NCBI GenBank assembly: GCA_032164245.1
Contig: JAVMKO010000003.1
Span: 40,364,890-40,428,889, forward strand
Direction: 5' to 3'
Source of the DNA: Sternotherus odoratus
Lineage: Eukaryota; Chordata; Testudines; Kinosternidae
Length of the DNA: 64,000 nucleotides
In this document: positions 58,343 to 64,000 of the stretch, one piece after another
Position numbering within the stretch: the stretch's first letter is position 1
How the letters are laid out: each line of letters starts with the position of its first letter
Position numbers and translations under genes: made by a program
The notes under the pieces: model-generated
The model's database searches: none
Told to the model about the DNA's origin: nothing
The model's input: the letters and a program-made list of their open reading frames with translations, nothing else

Positions 58343-58697
58343 GTGTTCGTGCTGGAAGATATCTTGCTGCTGCGGGTGAGGGAGGAAGAAAGGGAGGGCA
58401 TTCTAATGAGATGCAGCTTCCGCCCAGGGCCATATGTAGCTTGCCTCTGTGCAGCAATGCTCCCCCCTACCCCTCGTAGATCAGTGGTGGGGACTAGTGA
58501 CCGTGGCTGGGACAGGGACCACGCTGGCTCTCCCAAGAAACCTGTGCAGGCACATTGCAAGAGCTCTTATTGAGACCTTTGAGGAAATCACTGATGCCGA
58601 TTACCGCAATGTGATAGACTATATCAATGCACATGTAGGCAAGCATGCAGCAAGCATCCCTTTCTACCCTCGCCCAAGCTGCCTGCCTTCCCAATAG
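58343..58697 (+). pseudogene. H3 copy of Harbinger ORF3, one frameshift
   Basis: The frame starts right after an acceptor-like TTCTCTGTAG (ending 58342), inside the Myb intron (58065-58711) and on the transposase strand, as in H1. It reads LEDILLLRVREEEREGILMR and FRPGPYVACLCAAMLPP. After a six-C run (about 58462-58467) a second frame carries DQWWGLVTVAGTGTTLALPR and HIARALIETFEEI, then YRNVIDYINAHV. These align with H1 DITLLRISQRDRE, SPGPYAAMLACSMIP, LPRNLLRWIHRYLLDSF and EYIDKLF in the same order. The frameshift makes this copy defective or reflects a homopolymer error. The function is unknown. Confidence 0.55.
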
Positions 58698-58711
58698 AAA
58701 AGTAGCTGTAC

Positions 58712-59307
58712 CTGAGAAATCCGCTGTTGCTGCCCTGCCCCCCGCAACCGCCGGACGCTGTGGCTGGCTCTGGCTGCACTCCGGGCTTGAGAAGAGTTCC
58801 TCGCTGCATGTGTCCTGTGACTCCTCCGTGCCCTGGGTTGCTGCTGTGGCCTCTGCCGCCGCCTCCTCCGCCGCCGCCTCTCCATCCTGCTCCTCTCCAT
58901 CCTCCTCTTCTTCTGCCTCCTCTCCCCCCCCCTTCACTGGTGGGCTGGGAAGAAGTGTCCTCGGTGGTCAATGAAGTGCACGTTGGATCACCGCCAAGTA
59001 TCGCGTGCAGCTCCTTGTAGACTCTGCAAGTCACAGGGGCTGCCCCAGAGTGGCTGTTTGCCTCGCAGGCTTTGTGATAGGCCCTCCTAAGCTCCTTTAC
59101 TTTTGCCCGGCACTGCAGAGTGTCCCGCTCATGGCCTCTTTCCATCATGGCCTGTGATATCTGGCCATATGTATCATAATTCCTGCGGCTAGACTGCAGC
59201 TGAGACTGGACAGCCTCTTCCCCCCAACAATTGATGAGGTCCATCACCTCGCTATTGTTCCACGGTGGAGATCGCTTATTGCGAGGAGGCATGGCACGTG
59301 GAGTCAT
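58712..59307 (-). pseudogene. H3 Myb/SANT-like DNA-binding protein, exon 1
   Basis: The start is the ATG at 59307 (MTPRAMPPRNKRSPPWNN) or the one at 59292. The trihelix-type domain follows: PPWNNSEVMDLINCWGEEAV, NYDTYGQISQAMMERGHERD, QCRAKVKELRRAYHKACEAN, then TCRVYKELHAILGGDPT. A nine-G run (58924-58932 on the other strand as C) shifts the frame. In the shifted frame an acidic stretch EEAEEEEDGEEQDGE and an ELFSSPE motif lead to a donor TCAG|GTAC at 58712/58711. The matching phase with exon 2 supports the intron. One frameshift only. Confidence 0.82.
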
Positions 59308-60027
59308 GGCCAAGCAAAATGGTTACCTGCAACAATTCCCTGAGGAGCACTCCATGCCCGGCTGGAGCAAACAGGAAGGGGGTTTTCAAATTTTCCTGGG
59401 AATTTAAAGGGTGGGTCTGACGTGTGGTCGCCTGAGGACACGACAGAAGAGTTTGAAAATGATGACTGTCTGTTACAGCTTTCCCCCTACTCCATTTTGT
59501 TTCTTACAGCTGTCCCCTTCTCCATTTTGTTTTTGTTCTCCTGTGGCCGCCCCTCCCTGGCTGTTAAAATTATTTACCAGGGCCACTGCCCTTCTCAAAG
59601 GGAGGGCCCCTTAAGTTGTTTACAAAGAGCCATTGCCCTTCTCAAAGGGATGGCCACTTGTGCTTAAGTGGGATAACTGCCCTGTTCAAAGGGTTGGTCC
59701 TGTTATCACCTTGTTAAACCTGGGCTCGGTGTAGGGCAAGGCTATGTCCAAGCTGTAAGATCAATGTGCTTTGAAGATCCTGGGCATGAGTCATAGGCCT
59801 CATGTGCTTTTGAGTCATGAGTGGAACTCTGCCCAGGCATGTCTCTACTCACCTGTAGTTTTTCTCTGAACTCCTCCCCTGTGACAGAAGGAGCCTATCA
59901 GCATTACTGGCAGGGAAACTGCCTGAGTTTGCCTTTAAGAACAGGCATTTTTGAAACTAGCATCAGAAAGGTTCCTGCATTGCTACCTGGCCTGATCAGG
60001 CAGGGGTTCTGGGGGGTCCTTTCTCCG

Positions 60028-60155
60028 CTCTCGTTTTATTATTGAGCGTACCCCCGTTTTACCCCCCCGCTCTCGTTTTATTTTTGAGCGTACCCCCGTT
60101 TTAACCCCCCCCGGTTTTGTTTTATTTTTTAGCGTACCCCCGTTTTTAACCCCCC
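60028..60155 (+). repeat. Three tandem copies of a 43-bp unit in the LTR
   Basis: Unit CTCGTTTTATTTTTGAGCGT followed by ACCCCCGTTTTAACCCCCC, three copies with small changes. Confidence 0.9.
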
Positions 60156-60339
60156 ACCCCACAAAGAATGAATTGCTGCCTGAGAGACCTATTGCTGATC
60201 AAGACCGTGCTGAGCCCTCCTGGCTTCTTCTGATGTTGATTGCTGCTTCAGTCTTTGCTGCTGTCTGGGGACTGGTAAGAACCTCTCTTCTGTGAAACTT
60301 TCTATACTTAATTACTCTAGCTGCTGGCTCTGTTTCCCC

Positions 60340-60660
60340 AACACACAGACTTAAACTCTGTGTCTTAAAGCCTCTCTTAAAACTCCTTGCTTAAAACCTC
60401 TCTTAAACTCCTCCTTAAACTCTGTGTCTTAAAACCTCTCTTAAACTCCTCCTTAAACTCTGTTTCCCCAACACACTAAACTCCTTGCTTAAAACCTCTC
60501 TTAAACTCCTCCTTAAACTCTGTTTCCCCAACACACAGACTTAAACTCCTTGCTTAAAACCTCTCAAACTCCCCTTGGTCTGTGTCTTAAAACCTCTCTT
60601 AAACTCCCCTTGGTCTGTGTCTTAAAACCTCTCTTAGACTCAAACTAAACCTTGGTCTGT
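60340..60660 (+). repeat. Tandem AAACTC/CTCTTAAA repeat array in the LTR
   Basis: Variable units built from TTAAACTCTGTGTC, TTAAAACCTCTCTTAAACTC and TTTCCCCAACACAC. Confidence 0.9.
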
Positions 60661-61760
60661 ATCTGTAATCTGTTTCCTGTGCCTTCCTGGACTGTACCTG
60701 GGCACACACCACTCTGCCCTCTGAAACTACCCCTATTATAAGGTGCACCCATTAGGTTAGATTTTGTCATTTAGTCTAGATAAGTTGTAATTTTATTTTG
60801 CATAGCTGTAGTTAAGTTAGGTTTAGGAAAGTGCTTGCATTGTACCCTGCAAGTTAGCCTTAAAGAATTGTTGCATTGTGTTTTGATATTTGCTAATTTG
60901 TGTAGTTTTGGTTAAGTTAAATCATAGATAAGATTTTGCTGTGTTTGTATAACTGTCTCTCTGCTGTTTAAACTTGCAGCCTGTCTGATCTGTGTCTCCC
61001 TGAGTTTAAATCTTCCTCCACCACGTGCTCCTCTTCCCCCATCCCCCAACCTTTACTTCTCTGCTGTTTCAACTTACAGCCTGTCTTCTCTCTCTCTTTC
61101 TAGCATAAAACCCCATTGGTTACCCCTTTTCTCTCTAATGCACCTCACATTCTACATTTACATGTTCACCTAAAATTGTTGGTTGTTTAACACATTTTAC
61201 CCATACTGTTAGTTGGTTATATGCTGCTGTGACATACTCTTTACATAGGAATTGTTAGCTACCTGTTACATTTATGCTTCAGTGTTAATTGGTTACCTAC
61301 TGTATTATACCCCACTGTATTGTACCCCACTATTGAAACCCCCTATCCCATTTACTAAAAGAAACCCCTCCCCAATTGTCTATTTTAACAAACCCCATAC
61401 CCCTCACTATTGAATTTTCCCTGTTTTTGCATTTTCTTAATAAAGTTTATTTTGCACCCCACCTGTGTGGTAATTGCTTCCCAAGATCCCATATACCTGC
61501 TGACAGGGACAATGACCAGAGTGGCTCCAACGGGAATTATGGGCCAGGCTGGAGACTAATTAATGTGCAATGGATGTCCACATTTGCGCCGTAGCGGTAA
61601 TGCGGGAGCGCTACAGCCATTATTCCCCATGCGGAGGTGGATTACCAGGAGCGCTAAAAACTCGGACTTATTTGTGCCTTGCCAGTGTGGACAGGTAGGG
61701 AGTTATAGTGCTCCTAGAGGCTTTATAGCATTATAAAGTGCCAGAGTAACCAAGCCCTAA

Positions 61761-62338
61761 CTTTCAATTTGTAGTCGATCATCCATGGACTGACAAGTAC
61801 CCTGATTAAATTTCATAGACCCTGTCTGGAAGGAGCTACAGAACAAACAAAAGAAGTCATCAACATGTAATGACGATACTCTGGCAAGACAATGGGTATG
61901 CTAAGGAGGGTGCCTGAGCAGAGACAGGAGTTGGAAGAGAGGACAGTCCCCAATATGGGAACAATAATTCAGGTGTTAGGAGTGACTTTTACAAACAAAG
62001 GTGCTGAGAGCTTGAAAACACACAAAGGGGCATGTTTTCTGAGCCAGGGGAAATGTTTTGATAGTCACACCAGCTGAAGCTATAGAAACCTGTAAGAGTC
62101 AGAATGGGGACCCCATGATCTGGAGTAGAAGCTTGAACTGGAGGAGTTATGTCCAGTAGAGGGGATCTGTAACCTTGAATAGACACTGACAAATACCAGA
62201 GCAAAAGTGGTGAGGAAACTGAAGTAGGGAATAAAATACAGGTGTTTCTTATTTTCTATGGATCTGTTTACATCTTGTGTTGTCTAAAGTAAAGAGTAGT
62301 TAGTTTCAAAATCCCCCTTCAAAGCCTGTGTCTTATTT
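61761..62338. other. No gene seen
   Basis: Ordinary sequence, no recognised element. Confidence 0.5.
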
Positions 62339-62346
62339 GTTGGAAC

Positions 62347-62447
62347 CAGGGCTTTGGAGCGGTGCTCCGGCTCTGTTCCAGCTCCAGGCAAAAACCTGCA
62401 GCTTCACTGCTTCACGCTCCAGCTCTGGGCTCCGCTCCAAAGCCTTG
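62347..62447. mobile_element. Miniature hAT-like element, 101 bp
   Basis: Ends CAGGGCTTTGGAGCGG and, inverted, CAAGGCTTTGGAGCGG are nearly identical. Duplications GTTGGAAC (62339-62346) and GTTGCAAC (62448-62455) match in 7 of 8. It is essentially two facing ends, so it can fold into one hairpin. Confidence 0.85.
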
Positions 62448-62944
62448 GTTGCAACTATCATGTGTCCCTGGATGACTAAAGGAACAATTAGAGAACTAAC
62501 AAGGGCGAAACCTTGAGAACGGTGTGGTTAAGCTACTAAGTTCTTTTGGAAGGTTCAGTTGTAGACTTGGGACCTGGACAGCTAGACTGCAGGGTCCCAC
62601 TTCTGAAAAGGGTGCAGACAGAGACTATTTGGCCAGGGAATATGCCTATAAGCTGAAGAAAAAGAAAGTGCTTAGAGCCTGCACAGACCAAAATTGAACT
62701 AAAACTACATGGATGCTGTATTGGGATCCTAAACACAGCAGCCTGGTAAGTGTCCACCATGGGAGAAGCTTCATCAGAACTGTGACACTTGCCTATACCC
62801 CAGCAGTAAATTTATTGTTTTTCTGTTTTGGGTGGGTTTTTTTCAGGCTGGGCAGAGTCCTCCCTGCCCTTTCTCTCCTGAAAATCCTTCTTATGTGTGG
62901 CAACTGTCATGCCCATGGCAAAGAGCAGACTCTCACTCTTGGAT

Positions 62945-63890
62945 GTGTAAACAGGGGGATATTTATTAGGATCAGAGAGGTTAGATTACTTCTGTATTTG
63001 GCACCAGTGCAAACATTACTGAAATATTTTGTCCAGTTCTTATGCTCACTATTTAATAAGGAGAGTTATAAATTGGAGTGGGTTCAGAGAAGAGTCTTGA
63101 TAAAGATTAAAGAATTGGAAACCATACTTTAGAGCAGGGATTGACAATGCTTGGCACATGGCCCGCTAGGATAAGCCCCCTGGTGAGCCAGGCTGGTTTG
63201 TTTACTTGTCATGTCCGCCTATTTGGCCAATCACAGCTCCCACCGGCTGTGGTTCACCAATGGGGGCTGCGGGAAGCAGCAGCCAGAACATCCCTTGGCC
63301 CATGCCACTTTCCACAGCCCTCACTGGCCTGGAGCGGTGAACCACAGCCAGTGGGAGATGTGATCGGCTGAACCTGTGGACATGGCAGGTAAATAAACCC
63401 ACCTGGACCACAAGGGGGCTTAGCCTAGTGGGCTGTGTGCCAAACGTTGCCAATCCCTGCCTTACACTGATAGGCTCAATGAGCTCTATCTTTTTAGCTT
63501 AACCAAGAGAAGCTTATGGGGTGATTTGTTCATAGTCTGCTTGTACCTACATGGAGAACAAAACAAACAATGGGCTCTTTGGTCTCCAAGACAAAGGCAT
63601 AACAAGATCCAATGCATGGAAGTTGAAGCTAGACAAATTCAGGCAGGATATGAGGATATAGATTTTTAAAAGTGAGGGTTATCTCATGTCGGAAAAACTT
63701 GCAAGGGATTGTGGTGGAATCTCCATAACTGGCCTTTTTAAATCAAGAATGGATGTTTTCTAAAAAATATGCTCTAGTTTAAACAGGAATCAATTCAGGA
63801 AAGTCCTGTGAACTGCATTCTAAGAAAAGAAAATCTACAGAATCATAATGGTGCCTTCTGGCATTATAATCAAAACGTCTTATATGGTGC
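62945..63890 (+). mobile_element. CR1 (L3-like) LINE 3' fragment, interrupted by an hAT element
   Basis: Encodes decayed LLKYFVQFLCSLFNKESYKL and EWVQRRVLIKIKELE before 63134. After the hAT element it continues with text of the reverse transcriptase C-terminus: LNELYLFSLTKRSLWGDLF, then a stretch translating to NKIQCMEVEARQIQ or KLKLDKF by frame. It ends in a 3' UTR near 63890 with CATAATGGTGCCTTCTGGCA. Confidence 0.7.
63135..63459. mobile_element. Non-autonomous hAT (Charlie-type) element, 325 bp
   Basis: Ends CAGGGATTGACAATGCTTGG and, inverted, CAGGGATTGGCAACGTTTGG. The 8-bp flanks CTTTAGAG and CCTTACAC match only 5 of 8. Internal parts are also partly palindromic (CACAGCTCCCACCGGCTGTG against its inverse near 63345). 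It splits the CR1 fragment. Confidence 0.8.
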
Positions 63891-64000
63891 TTGTTAAAGC
63901 ATATTTAAGCAATTATTATATTAATTTAAACTGTGCCTTTTTGACAAAAATATTCCTGTAGAATACAAAGCATATTTCTTTTCCCCAGACCTATGGTCCC

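Larger units (their letters stand above)
59467..61511 (+). mobile_element. Solo LTR of an endogenous retroelement, 2045 bp, nested in Harbinger H3
   Basis: Starts TGTCTGTTACAG and ends TGACAGGGACA, flanked by the 5-bp duplication ATGAC (59462-59466 and 61512-61516). An AATAAA poly(A) signal at 61439-61444, about 70 bases before the end, sets plus orientation. No retroviral protein frame is present. The Harbinger sequence closes cleanly around it. It is long for an LTR, partly because of internal tandem repeats. Confidence 0.85.
55716..61757 (+). mobile_element. PIF/Harbinger DNA transposon (element H3) with a nested LTR
   Basis: Terminal inverted repeats GGGCATGGTTACACTTA and, read on the minus strand, GGGCTTGGTTACTCTGG are flanked by the canonical Harbinger duplication TAA (55713-55715 and 61758-61760). 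The transposase is on the plus strand and the Myb-like gene on the minus strand, the mirror image of H1. The third frame lies in the Myb intron. A 2045-bp solo LTR at 59467-61511 inserted later. The TIRs and proteins differ strongly from H1, so it is another family. Confidence 0.93.

Overview
The window looks like a piece of a reptile genome, most likely a turtle. It is AT-rich, gene-poor and full of CR1 LINE copies. It also holds PIF/Harbinger, hAT and pogo/Tigger-like DNA transposons, a Penelope-like element with a GIY-YIG domain, old MIR SINEs and several solo LTRs. There is no bacterial-style gene layout. I name the group from its repeats and not from any recognised species-specific gene.

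The only host gene I can support is on the minus strand. Three short exons (44912-44816, 44492-44385, 41042-40897) have correct splice sites and compatible phases and encode consecutive calcium-binding EGF repeats. The surrounding tens of kilobases are then probably introns. EYS (eyes shut homolog, a gene with giant introns) is the best candidate, but NOTCH, CRB or other EGF-array genes are not excluded.

Layout: 1-6.4 kb is quiet sequence with one solo LTR (1509-2210). 6.4-14.5 kb holds two copies of an unclassified repeat element, one swollen by about 59 units of a 46-bp G-rich minisatellite and the other carrying an inverted G-rich array. 15-21 kb holds CR1 copies (one split by an hAT element) and a MIR. 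22-27.6 kb has a 51-bp perfect hairpin, an LTR-like block and Penelope-derived sequences arranged head to head. 30.8-36.9 kb is a CR1 interrupted by a nearly intact Harbinger transposon (31234-35718). 41-45 kb holds the EGF exons with a 1.8-kb solo LTR in an intron. 45.9-47 kb is a deleted Harbinger. 47.8-48.2 kb is a solo LTR. 52.6-54.7 kb is a Tigger-like non-autonomous element filled with a self-complementary minisatellite. 55.7-61.8 kb is a second, diverged Harbinger with a 2-kb solo LTR nested in it. The end holds small hAT elements and an L3-like CR1.

The most interesting observation is in the Harbinger elements. Both long copies carry the known pair of genes, a DDE transposase and a Myb/SANT (trihelix) DNA-binding protein, transcribed toward each other with poly(A) signals on opposite strands within about 40 bp. 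Both also carry a third open frame, here called ORF3, on the transposase strand inside the single intron of the Myb gene. The two ORF3 proteins are recognisably homologous (about 40% identity in the aligned blocks) although the elements are strongly diverged. A part is also kept in frame in the deleted third copy. I do not recognise ORF3.
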